From contig NZ_FMIQ01000036.1 in assembly GCF_900095695.1 (NCBI RefSeq), positions 30,811 to 94,810 on the forward strand: a stretch of 64,000 nt of DNA. Direction: 5' to 3'. Position numbers and translations under genes: made by a program. Below, piece by piece: positions 47,391-57,119 of the stretch. The stretch is from Hafnia alvei (lineage in GTDB: Bacteria; Pseudomonadota; Gammaproteobacteria; Enterobacterales; Enterobacteriaceae). Positions within the stretch are counted from its first letter, which is position 1; each line of letters begins with the position of its first letter. The notes under the pieces were generated by a model, which was given only the letters and a program-made list of their open reading frames with translations, made no database searches and was not told the DNA's origin.

Positions 47391-49052
47391 ATGAAATTGG
47401 CTTTAAAAGGCACCGTATGTGCGTTAGCGGTCACTCTGGCATTGGTGCCAACGTGGGCAGCAGCATGGGAAAAAGATAAAACCTATAACATCACCATTCT
47501 GCATACTAACGATCATCACGGCCATTTTTGGCAGAACGCCAACGGTGAATATGGCTTAGCGGCACAAAAGACGCTGGTGGATCAGATCCGCCATGAAGTG
47601 GCAGCGCAGGGCGGTAGCGTTTTGTTGCTTTCCGGCGGCGATATTAATACCGGTGTTCCTGAATCTGATTTACAGGATGCCGAGCCTGATTTCCGTGGCA
47701 TGAACCTCGTGGGTTATGACGCAATGGCTATCGGCAATCATGAGTTCGATAACCCGCTATCGGTACTGCGCCAGCAGGAAAAATGGGCCACGTTCCCGTT
47801 ACTTTCCGCCAATATTTATCAGCAAGGTACGGAAAAGCGTCTGTTTAAGCCGTATGAGATTTTCGATAAGCAAGATATCAAAATTGCGGTAATCGGCTTA
47901 ACCACCGACGATACGGCCAAAATTGGTAACCCTGAACTGCTAAAAGGTATCGAATTCCGCGATCCTGCGGTAGAAGCAAAAACGCTGATCCAGCAGATCA
48001 AACAAAACGAAAAGCCTGATGTAATTATTGCCGCCACGCATATGGGACATTATGACAACGGCAACCACGGTTCGAACGCGCCAGGCGACGTTGAAATGGC
48101 GAGAAAATTGCCAACCGGATATCTCGATATGATCGTTGGAGGCCACTCACAGGATCCTGTTTGTATGGCGTCCGAGAACCAAAAGCAGGCCGATTATGTG
48201 CCGGGAACGCCGTGCGCGCCCGATCGTCAAAATGGAACTTGGATCGTACAGGCCCATGAGTGGGGTAAATACGTTGGGCGAGCTGATTTTACCTTCCGCA
48301 ACGGCGAGCTGACGCTGCAGCACTACCAGCTCATTCCCGTTAATCTGAGTCAGAAAGTGACTAAAGAAGACGGCACAACCGAGCGTGCTTACTACACCCA
48401 CAAGATTGATGAAAATCCGCAGATGCTGAAACTGCTAACGCCGTTTGAAGAGAAGGGCAAAGCGCAGTTGGAGGTCAAAGTTGGCAGCGTGGATGGCAAA
48501 TTAATGGGCGATCGTAGCAAAGTTCGCTTCGAACAAACCAATATGGCGCGTTTACTACTTGCCGCGCAGATGGAGCGCACACAGGCGGATTTGGCCGTGA
48601 TGAGCGGTGGCGGCGTACGAGATTCAATTGAGCCGGGCGATATCACCTACAAAGATGTGCTGAAAGTTCAGCCCTTCGGCAATTTGGTGGCTTACGTCGA
48701 GATGAACGGCCTTGAGCTTGAAAAATATCTGGCGGTGGTCGCCAATAAAAAAGTCGATTCAGGGGCGTATGCGCAGTTTGCTAATGTGAGCCTAGTCGCT
48801 GTTGGGAAGGGCGTAAGCGACGTGAAAATCAAAGGTGAGCCTTTGCAGGCAGACAAAATCTACCGTTTAGCGCTGCTGAGTTTTAACGCCACCGGCGGCG
48901 ATGATTACCCTATTGTGAGCAATCGGCCAAGCTATGTGAACACGGGGTTCGTCGATGCCGAAGTGCTGAAACAGTACATCGAAAAACACTCTCCGCTTAA
49001 AGTCGCTGACTATGAGCCGAAGGGGGAGATTGTTTATAAATCGGCGAATTAA
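47391..49052 (+). CDS. ushA: UshA, periplasmic UDP-sugar hydrolase / 5'-nucleotidase
   Basis: 553 aa from ATG 47391 (CGGAG upstream, start of a normal signal peptide MKLALKGTVCALAVTLALVP); ATGs at 47361-47370 would add residues before the signal. Signal cleavage likely after WAAA. The metallophosphatase motifs are ILHTNDHHGHFW, SGGDINTGVPES, AIGNHEFDN and ATHMGHYDNG...GGHSQDP; substrate-binding FNATGGDDYP lies in the C-terminal domain. Degrades extracellular nucleotides and UDP-sugars. Confidence 0.96.
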   Translation: MKLALKGTVCALAVTLALVPTWAAAWEKDKTYNITILHTNDHHGHFWQNANGEYGLAAQKTLVDQIRHEVAAQGGSVLLLSGGDINTGVPESDLQDAEPDFRGMNLVGYDAMAIGNHEFDNPLSVLRQQEKWATFPLLSANIYQQGTEKRLFKPYEIFDKQDIKIAVIGLTTDDTAKIGNPELLKGIEFRDPAVEAKTLIQQIKQNEKPDVIIAATHMGHYDNGNHGSNAPGDVEMARKLPTGYLDMIVGGHSQDPVCMASENQKQADYVPGTPCAPDRQNGTWIVQAHEWGKYVGRADFTFRNGELTLQHYQLIPVNLSQKVTKEDGTTERAYYTHKIDENPQMLKLLTPFEEKGKAQLEVKVGSVDGKLMGDRSKVRFEQTNMARLLLAAQMERTQADLAVMSGGGVRDSIEPGDITYKDVLKVQPFGNLVAYVEMNGLELEKYLAVVANKKVDSGAYAQFANVSLVAVGKGVSDVKIKGEPLQADKIYRLALLSFNATGGDDYPIVSNRPSYVNTGFVDAEVLKQYIEKHSPLKVADYEPKGEIVYKSAN

Positions 49053-49072
49053 TCCGCCGACGCTAAACTGAT

Positions 49073-49098
49073 TCAGAGGGCAGATTTCTGCCCTCTGA
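49073..49098 (+). terminator. Hairpin after ushA
   Basis: TCAGAGGGCAGA / TCTGCCCTCTGA, a twelve-base perfect stem with TT loop, 20 bases after ushA. No T-run follows, so termination strength is unclear. Confidence 0.6.
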
Positions 49099-49178
49099 CC
49101 TGTCGCAAAGATTGCGAACACCTAAACTTCCACCAGTCTAGCCGTCTAGATGAGAAAATTATTATTTGAAAATAGTTC

Positions 49179-49423
49179 TTGATAACTGAGGGTGGGTATG
49201 AGTAAATAGCGTCATCGGTTTGAAACACAGACCTTATGAACGCAGTTTTAGTAAAGCAGTCCTCAGTTCAAGCGCTATCCGCATAGATACCTCTTCTTCT
49301 TGTGAGTCTTCTCCTAAGTGCTAAGTAAGAACTTTTCAATAAGTAACTCTTTGAAGACGACCACCTTCGCTGCATGATTTATTTGAATCATTGCGGCACA
49401 CAAAACAAATAAAGGAAGTATCT
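49179..49423 (+). promoter_or_regulatory. cspA-type cold-responsive promoter and leader
   Basis: A likely promoter has -35 TTGATA (49179-49184) and -10 GTAAAT (49202-49207) with 17-base spacing. From about 49213 the leader resembles the long E. coli cspA 5' untranslated region: CGGTTTGAAACACAGACC (cold-box-like; E. coli has CGGTTTGACGTACAGACC), AAAGCAGTCC, and GTTCAAGCGCTATCCGCATA followed by GATACCTCT. In cspA this RNA refolds with temperature to control translation. About 210 nt long, compared with 159 nt in E. coli. Confidence 0.75.
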
Positions 49424-49636
49424 ATGTCTAATAAAATGACTGGTTTAGTAAAATGGTTTGACGCTGGTAAAGGTTTTGGTTTTATCTCTCCTGAAGATGG
49501 CAGCAAAGATGTATTCGTACATTTCTCTGCAATCCAGAGCAACGATTTCAAAACTCTTGATGAAGGCCAAAAAGTTGAGTTCTCTATCGAGAACGGCGCT
49601 AAAGGTCCATCAGCAGTAAACGTTGTTGCGCTGTAA
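49424..49636 (+). CDS. CspA-family cold shock protein
   Basis: 70 aa. RNP1 KGFGFI and RNP2 VFVHF are intact ([32 protein letters not shown]). The MSNKMTG start and [10 protein letters not shown] end are closest to CspA/CspB/CspG of E. coli. It acts as a single-strand RNA chaperone. The ribosome binding site AAGGAAG precedes ATG 49424. Paralogue assignment beyond the cspA group is uncertain. E. coli has no csp gene between ushA and ybaK. Confidence 0.92.
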   Translation: MSNKMTGLVKWFDAGKGFGFISPEDGSKDVFVHFSAIQSNDFKTLDEGQKVEFSIENGAKGPSAVNVVAL

Positions 49637-49679
49637 TAGCCAACAGCCATCGCAGTAACCTCTGAGTTGCTGTGAACCG

Positions 49680-49703
49680 AAAACCCGCCCTGTGCGGGTT
49701 TTT
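49680..49703 (+). terminator. Terminator after the cold shock gene
   Basis: AAAACCCGC / GCGGGTTTT stem with loop CCTGT and T tail. Confidence 0.85.
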
Positions 49704-49860
49704 GCGTTTCTAAGTATTGCATTGGATTGCATTCTTCTGTTCAGCGGCACTTTTACTCTAGTTATCAAATATCTATTCTCATTTGTGGCGCAAATGTTAT
49801 CGCTGTCACGGTCAGATGAAAGAAGAGTGCTTAAGATGCCAGACAGGAGGAAACACACTG

Positions 49861-50580
49861 ATGAAGAAAATTGTTTTAGCGACGTTAGTTGGTTTATTAG
49901 TTTCTGGTTACGGCATGGCTGCCGACGATCACTATCTTAAATATGAACAAGCGCCTGACAGCTTAAAGCTGCTACCGCCACCGCCGTCTTACACCAGCAT
50001 CGATTTCTTAAGCGATAAAGCGCATTACGATGAAGGCAAAGCGCTGCGCAGCACCGAGCGTGGTAAACAGGCTTACGATGATGCTGATGTGTCTAAAGAT
50101 AGCTTGGCGAGAAATTTCTCCACCGCTTTTGGCATTCCTATTTCTAAAGAAAAAACCCCTGAAACGTTCACGCTGATCACGACGATGAAAGAAGATGCAG
50201 GTGAATACGCAACGCGTTCAGCGAAGCAGCACTATAATCGTGTGCGTCCTTTTGCTTTCTATAAAGAAGCAACCTGCCGTCCAGAAGATGAAAAAGAGCT
50301 CTCCACCAATGGTTCATATCCTTCGGGTCACACCACGATCGGCTGGTCAGTGGCGCTGGTGCTAGCGGAAGTGAATCCTGCAAGACAGAATGAAATTCTC
50401 AAGCGTGGTTATGAGCTTGGGCAAAGCCGTGTGATCTGTGGTTATCACTGGCAGAGCGACGTCAATGCTGCGCGTGTAGTAGGAAGCGCGGTTGTTGCCA
50501 CTCTGCACAATAACCCTGCTTTTGAAGCTCAGTTGGCGAAGGCCAAGGCTGAAGTGCAAAAGCTCAATCCTCAGAACTGA
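49861..50580 (+). CDS. Class A non-specific acid phosphatase (PhoN/PhoC type)
   Basis: 239 aa. Signal peptide [20 protein letters not shown], then a PAP2-type acid phosphatase. The full class A signature is present: [17 protein letters not shown] and [12 protein letters not shown] (K-x6-RP, PSGH, SR-x5-H-x3-D). Secreted to the periplasm, it removes phosphate from many organic esters and may transphosphorylate nucleosides. GGAGG precedes ATG 49861. It is close to Morganella PhoC and Salmonella PhoN in layout; absent at this site in E. coli. It sits one gene away from the periplasmic nucleotidase ushA. Confidence 0.92.
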   Translation: MKKIVLATLVGLLVSGYGMAADDHYLKYEQAPDSLKLLPPPPSYTSIDFLSDKAHYDEGKALRSTERGKQAYDDADVSKDSLARNFSTAFGIPISKEKTPETFTLITTMKEDAGEYATRSAKQHYNRVRPFAFYKEATCRPEDEKELSTNGSYPSGHTTIGWSVALVLAEVNPARQNEILKRGYELGQSRVICGYHWQSDVNAARVVGSAVVATLHNNPAFEAQLAKAKAEVQKLNPQN

Positions 50581-50624
50581 TCCTGCCTTGAATATTTAAC
50601 GAGTCTTGCCACATGCAGGGCTCG

Positions 50625-51104
50625 TTAATCTCGTTTGGCAATTTCCGCAAAGCTGCCGCTGGTCATACGGCTAAGATCCTGAGCCGCAAGCTCAATATCC
50701 AGACCACGCTTCCCGCCTGAAATAAAGATCGTGGCAAATTCTTGAGCACCGCTGTCGATCACGGTAGGCAAACGTTTCTTTTGTCCAAGCGGGCTAATAC
50801 CGCCGACCAGATAGCCGGTTACGCGTTGTGCAATCTGAGGATCGGCCATGTCAGCTTTTTTAGCCGACAGCGCCTTAGCGACCTTTTTTAAATCCAGCAT
50901 TGAGGCCACCGGCGTTACCGCCACGGCTAAATTCTTGCTATCACCGTTGAGTGAGACTAGCAGCGTTTTGTAGACCTGCTCGGCGTTCAAACCCAATTTA
51001 CGCACGACTTCATCGCCGAAATTGGTTTCGTCGCTATCGTGATGATACTGATGGAGAGTAAAAGGGACCTTATTTTTTTCAAGAAGAAGTACTGCGGGAG
51101 TCAT
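50625..51104 (-). CDS. ybaK: YbaK, Cys-tRNA(Pro) deacylase
   Basis: 159 aa (E. coli 159). YbaK/aminoacyl-tRNA-editing domain with the key lysine in KTLLVSLNG and the glycine-rich loop [16 protein letters not shown]. It clears Cys wrongly charged to tRNA(Pro), acting in trans with ProRS. Convergent with the acid phosphatase gene. Confidence 0.95.
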   Translation of the reverse strand: MTPAVLLLEKNKVPFTLHQYHHDSDETNFGDEVVRKLGLNAEQVYKTLLVSLNGDSKNLAVAVTPVASMLDLKKVAKALSAKKADMADPQIAQRVTGYLVGGISPLGQKKRLPTVIDSGAQEFATIFISGGKRGLDIELAAQDLSRMTSGSFAEIAKRD

Positions 51105-51279
51105 TTTCTAAGCCTCTACGATGACGAATCACGCAATGATAGCGCTGTTATTTCGTGGAGTCAGTTTCGGAGAGTTATTTATTCGTGCGTTATATGCATA
51201 AGTGCGGTGCCATATAGAGAATAACCGTTGCCAGAATCACTGCTGCATTGTTAATCTATGCGGGAAACTGTAAGGGCAG

Positions 51280-51360
51280 ACGCCATGTTTGCACTTGCAG
51301 CATAACGATAATAATGAAATTCCTCTTTGACTGGCCAATAGAAATATTGGCCATTTTTTT
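51280..51360 (+). ncRNA. chiX: ChiX (SroB/MicM) small RNA
   Basis: About 81 nt in the same place as in E. coli, between ybaK and ybaP. The conserved 3' half is unmistakable: ATAATAATGAAATTCCTCTT, then TTGACTGGCC and the terminator hairpin GGCCAAT AGAA ATTGGCC with seven T's (ends 51360). ChiX is an Hfq-binding RNA that represses the chitoporin gene chiP and is itself titrated by the chb transcript. The 5' part differs from E. coli, so the exact start (51278-51284) is uncertain; a possible -35 TTGTTA is at 51248. Confidence 0.93.
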
Positions 51361-51363
51361 CGC

Positions 51364-52176
51364 CTAATGAATCACATACGGTGCCAGCAGCTCGGGCAGG
51401 TTTCCTTCGCTGTATAGATGCAATGCGCCTACCGCCACCACATAATTTCCCGCCGGCAGAGCGAGCAACATTTCTTGCCATTTATGATTTCGTTCCCCCA
51501 TCAAAATCTGGTAGAGATCGTCACTAAACGTGGCCGGCAACTCTGTCGTTGCCATAGTTTTCGTGGGTGAAATCCACCAACCGATCAGCGTTTGCAGCAG
51601 GCGAGCGTTGGTATGCCAGTGTGCCAATGTGTCTTTTAACAGTACGATCCCGTTATCGGGCAGCGCATGCAGCAGCGCCATTTGAGTATCGGCGCCTTCC
51701 AACTCCATGGTTTTCAGCGACGCTTGTTGGGCAAAGCGCAGCATTTGGTAGTCGATACCATATTCAGAACGCAAACCAAGCTGATGCGCCTGCTGTGCCT
51801 GCAGGGTCAGTGCCGTGCGCCACGCTGGATAATGTTGAATCGCGTTGGCGGGAATGCCCGTTTCTTGACAGCGCTGTAAGACTTGCTGCCAAAGCTCTGG
51901 TGACAGCTGCGACTCCAAAGCCTCTGCGACTTCTCCGGTATCAAACGAGGGCGATGCTTGGGTTATGTCTGCTTCAACAATCAGCGCATCCGCGCGTTTA
52001 AGACGCTGAATTAATGCCGCGGGTAGAGGCGACATGTTTTCAGTACCCATATGAATACTTCCCACCAGATGCAGATGGATACCGCCTTGAAGATGGATAT
52101 CAAGCGCTGGATAGGCATAAGTGGTTGTGGGAATAATTCCCAACCAGAGCGCGAATTTTCGCAGCCATTGAGTCAT
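51364..52176 (-). CDS. ybaP: YbaP, TraB/GumN-family protein
   Basis: 270 aa (E. coli 264). An N-terminal hydrophobic stretch is followed by the TraB/GumN motif HLVGSIHMGTENMSPLP, with later family segments NYVVAVGALHLYSEGNLPELL. Related to erythromycin-esterase/Tiki-like proteases by fold; enzymatic activity in enterics is not shown. Its stop lies three bases beyond the chiX terminator on the opposite strand. Confidence 0.88.
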   Translation of the reverse strand: MTQWLRKFALWLGIIPTTTYAYPALDIHLQGGIHLHLVGSIHMGTENMSPLPAALIQRLKRADALIVEADITQASPSFDTGEVAEALESQLSPELWQQVLQRCQETGIPANAIQHYPAWRTALTLQAQQAHQLGLRSEYGIDYQMLRFAQQASLKTMELEGADTQMALLHALPDNGIVLLKDTLAHWHTNARLLQTLIGWWISPTKTMATTELPATFSDDLYQILMGERNHKWQEMLLALPAGNYVVAVGALHLYSEGNLPELLAPYVIH

Positions 52177-52283
52177 AAGTCACCTTTGCCTTTTTTTCTA
52201 TGCTACGTGCAGTGTGAAGGTAAAGGCAAAAAAAAGCACCGAAACGTCGGTGCTTTTTGTGTCTTTCAATGTCTATTTAAATC

Positions 52284-55046
52284 TCATTTAGACTGTGACT
52301 TGGGCTTAAAGCGTAACAGGCGGTTGGCGTTGCTCACCACGGTAATGGATGAAAGCGCCATGGCCGCTCCTGCAACCACAGGGCTAAGCAGGGCTCCGGT
52401 TAACGGATACAGCACGCCGGCGGCAATTGGGATGCCTAACGAGTTGTAGACGAACGCGCCTAACAGGTTTTGCTTCATATTGCGCAGCGTGGCACAGGAA
52501 AGCTCCACCGCGTCAGCCACGCCGTTCAGACTATGGCGCATCAGCGTAATTGCAGCGGTTTCAATGGCGATATCGCTGCCGCCGCCCATCGCAATACCCA
52601 CATCAGCCTGAGCTAAAGCAGGGGCGTCGTTGATACCATCGCCGACCATCGCCACTTTATGTCCTTTAGCCTGTAACGCTTTAATCGCATCGGCTTTACC
52701 TTCAGGGAGAACGCCCGCGATGACCCGATCGATACCCGCTTCCTTAGCAATGGCATTTGCGGTGAGTGGGTTATCGCCGGTTAGCATCACCAACTGATAG
52801 CCCAAACCGTGTAAGCGTTGTAATGCTTCCACGCTGTCGCTTCTTAGTGGATCACGGATAGAAAGCAATGCGGCAGGCTTCCCATCTGCGGATAACAGTA
52901 CCGGCGTTATCCCGCGTTCGGCCTGCTGTTTAAGCAGGGATTTAACCTCAGAAGTATCAACCTGCTGCTGCTCCATTAGCGCGTCGTTCCCCAACAGCAA
53001 CGTATGTCCATCAACGTCACCGCTCACGCCAAGACCACGTAATGTGCGGAACTGGGTAACTTCAGGTATGACCAAACGATCCGCTCGTTCTGTGATTGCG
53101 CGTGCCAATGGGTGGTTTGAACCCGCTTCTAAGGCCGCAGACCACTGCAATGCCTGCGCTTCACTTACACCGTTAAAGGTGTGAATTTCAACTACTTTTG
53201 GCTGGCCTTCAGTCAAGGTACCGGTTTTATCGAATACTAACGTATCAAGTTCACTGGCGCGTTGTAATGCGTCGGCATCACGCACCAATACACCCAGCTC
53301 AGCGGCACGCCCAACACCGGCAATGATCGACATTGGCGTTGCTAAACCTAAGGCACATGGGCAGGCAATAATCAGTACCGTAGTCGCCACCACCAAGGTG
53401 TACACAATTTGCGGCTGTGGGCCGAAGAAGTACCAGATAAGGCCGCTAAATACCGCAATCCCAACCACGGTGGGAACAAAAACTGCGGAAATACGGTCAG
53501 CCATTTGCCCAATTTCAGGCTTGCTGCTCTGCGCTTGGCGTACCAGTTTAATGATGCGTGCCAGCGTTGTTTGGCTGCCAATAGCACCCGCACGGAACAG
53601 AACGCTACCGTCTTGCACTACGGTACCCGCATGCACCGGATCGCCTGAGGATTTCTGCTGTGGAATCGGTTCGCCGGTTAGCATGGCTTCATCCATCCAT
53701 ACTTCGCCGGAAATAATCTCACCATCAACCGGAACCCGATCGCCGGTAGTTAAACGTAGCGTCATGCCAAGCTTAACCTCGGCCAACGGTAACGTTTTCT
53801 CACCCTCTTCGGTGACTACGCGAGCGGTCGGCGGGGTTAAATCCAACAAACGCTCAAGCGCTTTGGAAGAGCGTTGACGCGCTCTGGCCTCCATGGCATG
53901 ACCAAGGTTGATCAAACCAATAATCATCGCACTGGCTTCGTAGTAAAGGTGACGCGCTTCCATCGGGAACACATGCGGCCACAGCGTTACCGTGATGGAG
54001 TAGAGCCACGCGGCCCCGGTGCCCAATGCGACCAAGGTGTCCATGGTGGCACTACGATTCATCAGGCTACGCCATGCGCTGCGATAGAAATGCCCACCGG
54101 CAAATACCATCACAGCAAGGGTAATCAGCCCAACGATCAGCCAGTTGTTTTGGTTACTCGCCGTAAGCTCCATTGAACCACCGAAGAGCCCCCATGCCAT
54201 CAGTGGCACGCCTAGACCTAAGCCCAGAGCGGCCTGCCAGCGGAATTTTTTCACCGACTTTTCTGCGGATTCTTGCTGACGCGCCCGACGCTTCTCTTCA
54301 TCTTGAATGATTTCAGCGCCGTAACCGGCTTTTTCGACGGCGTATATCAAGGCATCTGGATCGCTATGCCCTGTGACCAATGCGCTGCGCTCGGCAAGGT
54401 TTACGCGCGCTTGTTCAACGCCGGGCACGCTCTGCAAAGCATTCTGCACTTTTAATACGCAGCTCGCGCAGCTCATGCCATCGAGCAACAGCTGAACGCT
54501 ATCGTCATCGTCAGAAGCGTTCGAAGTTGCTGTCGCCGGAGAAGTTGTTTCAGCCGCTGCCAGAGTTTCCGGCGCTTGTGGTGCTGTCGAGTTTGCTGTT
54601 GCAGACTGTGTCAGCGGCTCAGTTTTTGGGTGGCTTTCTCCACTTGGCAATAATGAAGCTTCATAGCCAGCGGCGATAACGGCATTAATCAGCGTAGTTG
54701 CATCGGCGGAACCATAGACTTTGGCGTCGGTTAATGAAACTTCAACCGCATCAACGCCCGCAACAGCCTCCAGCGCTTTGGTGACGCTGGCGGTGCAATG
54801 GCCGCAGCTTAAACCGCTTAGCGCCAGCGCTACGTCAGGCGTTCCTGCAACCGTGGCATGGTAACCCGCTTGCTCTACGGTTGAGATAATCGCGTGAGCA
54901 TCGGCGTCGCCGGTGACTTTGGCATAGCGTGGATTATTTAGCTGAGCCAGTTCAATATCGGAACGCGCTTCAAGCGCGGTTTTGACTTTCTTCGCACAGT
55001 TCATGCAGGACAAGCCTTGCAGCGCGAACAATTGAGTTTGTGACAT
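52284..55046 (-). CDS. copA: CopA, Cu(I)-exporting P1B-type ATPase with three HMA domains
   Basis: 920 aa, longer than E. coli CopA (834). Three N-terminal heavy-metal domains carry Cxx[10 protein letters not shown] (~14-17), LSCGHCTAS (~81-84) and MSCASCVLK (~200). Transport motifs: CPC in [12 protein letters not shown], phosphorylation [10 protein letters not shown], hinge [14 protein letters not shown]. It pumps Cu(I) to the periplasm. The extra first HMA accounts for the added length. A CueR-type promoter lies upstream. A slippery site between HMA2 and HMA3 may release a two-HMA chaperone (see 54552-54630). Confidence 0.96.
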   Translation of the reverse strand: MSQTQLFALQGLSCMNCAKKVKTALEARSDIELAQLNNPRYAKVTGDADAHAIISTVEQAGYHATVAGTPDVALALSGLSCGHCTASVTKALEAVAGVDAVEVSLTDAKVYGSADATTLINAVIAAGYEASLLPSGESHPKTEPLTQSATANSTAPQAPETLAAAETTSPATATSNASDDDDSVQLLLDGMSCASCVLKVQNALQSVPGVEQARVNLAERSALVTGHSDPDALIYAVEKAGYGAEIIQDEEKRRARQQESAEKSVKKFRWQAALGLGLGVPLMAWGLFGGSMELTASNQNNWLIVGLITLAVMVFAGGHFYRSAWRSLMNRSATMDTLVALGTGAAWLYSITVTLWPHVFPMEARHLYYEASAMIIGLINLGHAMEARARQRSSKALERLLDLTPPTARVVTEEGEKTLPLAEVKLGMTLRLTTGDRVPVDGEIISGEVWMDEAMLTGEPIPQQKSSGDPVHAGTVVQDGSVLFRAGAIGSQTTLARIIKLVRQAQSSKPEIGQMADRISAVFVPTVVGIAVFSGLIWYFFGPQPQIVYTLVVATTVLIIACPCALGLATPMSIIAGVGRAAELGVLVRDADALQRASELDTLVFDKTGTLTEGQPKVVEIHTFNGVSEAQALQWSAALEAGSNHPLARAITERADRLVIPEVTQFRTLRGLGVSGDVDGHTLLLGNDALMEQQQVDTSEVKSLLKQQAERGITPVLLSADGKPAALLSIRDPLRSDSVEALQRLHGLGYQLVMLTGDNPLTANAIAKEAGIDRVIAGVLPEGKADAIKALQAKGHKVAMVGDGINDAPALAQADVGIAMGGGSDIAIETAAITLMRHSLNGVADAVELSCATLRNMKQNLLGAFVYNSLGIPIAAGVLYPLTGALLSPVVAGAAMALSSITVVSNANRLLRFKPKSQSK
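54552..54630 (-). promoter_or_regulatory. Predicted -1 frameshift signal in copA
   Basis: On the minus strand the heptamer C CCA AAA (54630-54624, His-Pro-Lys codons 139-141) is slippery. A -1 slip reads AAC then TGA (54621-54619). Four bases after the heptamer, AGCCGCTG (54619-54612) can pair with CAGCGGCT (54559-54552). The product would be 142 aa with HMA1 and HMA2. E. coli makes the one-HMA chaperone CopA(Z) by frameshifting at the same kind of place. Confidence 0.7.
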
Positions 55047-55124
55047 AATAAAATCCTCTCGGGTATTGCCCAGCGAACACGTGGTGTTGGTGGGCGAATC
55101 ACATGGTATTCTTCACTTGGACTA

Positions 55125-55155
55125 AGCTTAAACCTTCCTGCAAGGGTAAGGTCAA
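55125..55155 (-). promoter_or_regulatory. CueR-controlled copA promoter
   Basis: On the minus strand: -35 TTGACC, a 19-base spacer with dyad ACCTTACCCTTGCAGGAAGGT (one strand, 55152-55132), and -10 TAAGCT. The over-long 19-base spacer and ACCTT/AAGGT dyad are typical of CueR/MerR activated promoters. It also overlaps the cueR leader. Confidence 0.88.
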
Positions 55156-55168
55156 GAGGGGAGGCAGA

Positions 55169-55576
55169 ATGAACATCAGTGAGGTTGCCAAGAAAACCGG
55201 ACTCACCAGTAAAACTATCCGTTTTTATGAAGAAAAGGGGCTGATGACTGCGCCAAATCGCGCTGATAACGGCTATCGGTTCTACGGTGAAAAACATATC
55301 GAAGAGCTCACGTTGCTGCGGCAGGCGCGGCAGGTGGGCTTTACGCTGGACGAATGCCGTGAACTGGTAGGGCTTTTTCATGACAAAAGCCGCCACAGCG
55401 CTGACGTTAAGCGTCGTACGTTAGAGAAAGTGGCCGAACTGGAACAGCATATTGAAGAATTGCAGCAAATGCGCCACCGATTGATGGCGTTAGCCGATGA
55501 GTGTCCCGGCGATGAAAGTGCAGATTGTCCGATCATTAATAATCTGGCGGGTTGCTGCCATGGACATAAGGCTTAA
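55169..55576 (+). CDS. cueR: CueR, copper-responsive MerR-family regulator
   Basis: 135 aa (E. coli 135). N-terminal winged helix ([20 protein letters not shown]), dimerisation helix, and the Cu(I)-binding loop with Cys112 and Cys120 ([11 protein letters not shown]), followed by a cysteine/histidine tail CCHGH. It activates copA and cueO at very low free copper. ATG 55169 follows GGGGAGG; the upstream in-frame extension covers the copA promoter. Divergent from copA. Confidence 0.96.
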   Translation: MNISEVAKKTGLTSKTIRFYEEKGLMTAPNRADNGYRFYGEKHIEELTLLRQARQVGFTLDECRELVGLFHDKSRHSADVKRRTLEKVAELEQHIEELQQMRHRLMALADECPGDESADCPIINNLAGCCHGHKA

Positions 55577-55620
55577 GTGGTTTATCCCCCGGCAAACCTC
55601 TGCGCGGGGGAGAGAGCAAC

Positions 55621-56073
55621 TTAAATACTTTTCACCACTAACGTAATACCTTCCACGTCGATAACTTCTACAACGGCCCCGAACGGTAACTCCTGCGAAC
55701 AGGTCACTCGCCAACTGCTGTCGCCGATACGAATGCGTCCATTGCCGTTGACGATAGGGGCTTCAAGCGTGGCTCGCGCACCAATAAGCTGTCGGCTACG
55801 TTGATTAAGCAGATCATCATTATTTCTTGCTACCGGCTGACTACGCCGTAACCAGCGCCACCATAGTAGCGCGGTGGCGACGGTGAGGATCGCAAACAGC
55901 GTTGCCTGCCATTCCCAGCCAAATGGCAGTACCCACGTTAGCAGGCCGACCAATAGGGCTGAAATGCCGCACCACAGCAGATACCCGCCAGCGCCTAACA
56001 ACTCCGCAGCTAATAGCACACCGCCCAGCGACAGCCAAAAACCATGCGGATTTTGGGCAATGTAATCAATCAT
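55621..56073 (-). CDS. ybbJ: YbbJ, NfeD-like partner of QmcA
   Basis: 150 aa with two to three N-terminal membrane helices (~10-75) and a C-terminal OB-fold NfeD domain (~95-150; LIGARATLEAPIVNGNGRIRIGDSSWRV). NfeD proteins pair with stomatin-like proteins. Its ATG overlaps the qmcA stop (TAATG). Confidence 0.93.
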   Translation of the reverse strand: MIDYIAQNPHGFWLSLGGVLLAAELLGAGGYLLWCGISALLVGLLTWVLPFGWEWQATLFAILTVATALLWWRWLRRSQPVARNNDDLLNQRSRQLIGARATLEAPIVNGNGRIRIGDSSWRVTCSQELPFGAVVEVIDVEGITLVVKSI

Positions 56074-56990
56074 TATGATTTGCCTTTAACGGGGCCTGTT
56101 TCTTTCAGCAATTCAGCGATACCGCCGATGGAGCCCATCAGATTGCTGGCTTCCAGCGGCATCATGATCACTTTGCTGTTAGTGGCAGAACCGATTTTTT
56201 GCAGCGCGTCAGTATATTTTTGTGCCACGAAATAGTTAATCGCCTGAATGTTCCCAGCGGCAATCGCCTCTGACACCATTTTGGTGGCCTGAGCTTCAGC
56301 TTCAGCGGCACGTTCGCGCGCTTCTGCCTGCAAGAATGCGGACTGGCGTTCACCTTCGGCTTTCAGGATCTGAGACTGCTTTTCACCTTCGGCACGCAAA
56401 ATGGCTGCCTGACGCACACCTTCCGCTTCGAGAATATCTGCACGTTTGGTTCGCTCGGCTTTCATCTGGGCGTTCATGGAGGCAACCAGTTCGACCGGTG
56501 GACGCACGTCGCGGATTTCAATACGCGTCACTTTTACGCCCCAAGGATTGGTGGCTTCATCAACGATATGCAGCAAACGGCCATTGATGTGGTCGCGCTG
56601 TGACAGCATTTCATCCAGTTCCATCGAGCCCAGAACTGTTCGAAAATTTGTCATGGTTAAATTGACGATGGCGCGTTCTAAATTGCTCACCTCATAGGCG
56701 GCGCGCGCAGGGTCGATAACCTGAATAAAGCAAACGGCATCGATAGTGACGTTGGCGTTATCTTTTGAAATGATTTCTTGGGCTGGGATGTCTAAAACCT
56801 GTTCCATCATGTTGATCTTACGACCGACGCGATCCATGAATGGAATGATTAAATTCAGGCCAGGCATTAATGTTTTGGTGTAGCGGCCAAAGCGCTCGAC
56901 GGTCCACTGGAAGCCTTGCGGCACGATTTTAATCCCTGACCATACGATGACCAACGCAACAACCACTAAGACGGGAATAACGGTAAACAT
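56073..56990 (-). CDS. qmcA: QmcA (YbbK), stomatin/prohibitin SPFH protein
   Basis: 305 aa from ATG 56990 (AGGAGG upstream), equal to E. coli QmcA. N-terminal membrane anchor (~3-22), SPFH domain ([21 protein letters not shown] ... [18 protein letters not shown]), and an alanine/glutamate-rich coiled coil (~190-255; [17 protein letters not shown]). Forms membrane assemblies; genetic links to FtsH/HtpX are known. Cotranscribed with ybbJ. Confidence 0.95.
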   Translation of the reverse strand: MFTVIPVLVVVALVIVWSGIKIVPQGFQWTVERFGRYTKTLMPGLNLIIPFMDRVGRKINMMEQVLDIPAQEIISKDNANVTIDAVCFIQVIDPARAAYEVSNLERAIVNLTMTNFRTVLGSMELDEMLSQRDHINGRLLHIVDEATNPWGVKVTRIEIRDVRPPVELVASMNAQMKAERTKRADILEAEGVRQAAILRAEGEKQSQILKAEGERQSAFLQAEARERAAEAEAQATKMVSEAIAAGNIQAINYFVAQKYTDALQKIGSATNSKVIMMPLEASNLMGSIGGIAELLKETGPVKGKS

Positions 56991-57119
56991 CGACAACCTC
57001 CTGTTAGCGAACGGCCTCATACCGCACGATTGATAATAGTTTAACCAATCGTGCGTAAGACTGACATGATTAACAGGAATAAATCATTTTAGGTTAATGA
57101 AGATTAAGACTTCTCGGGT

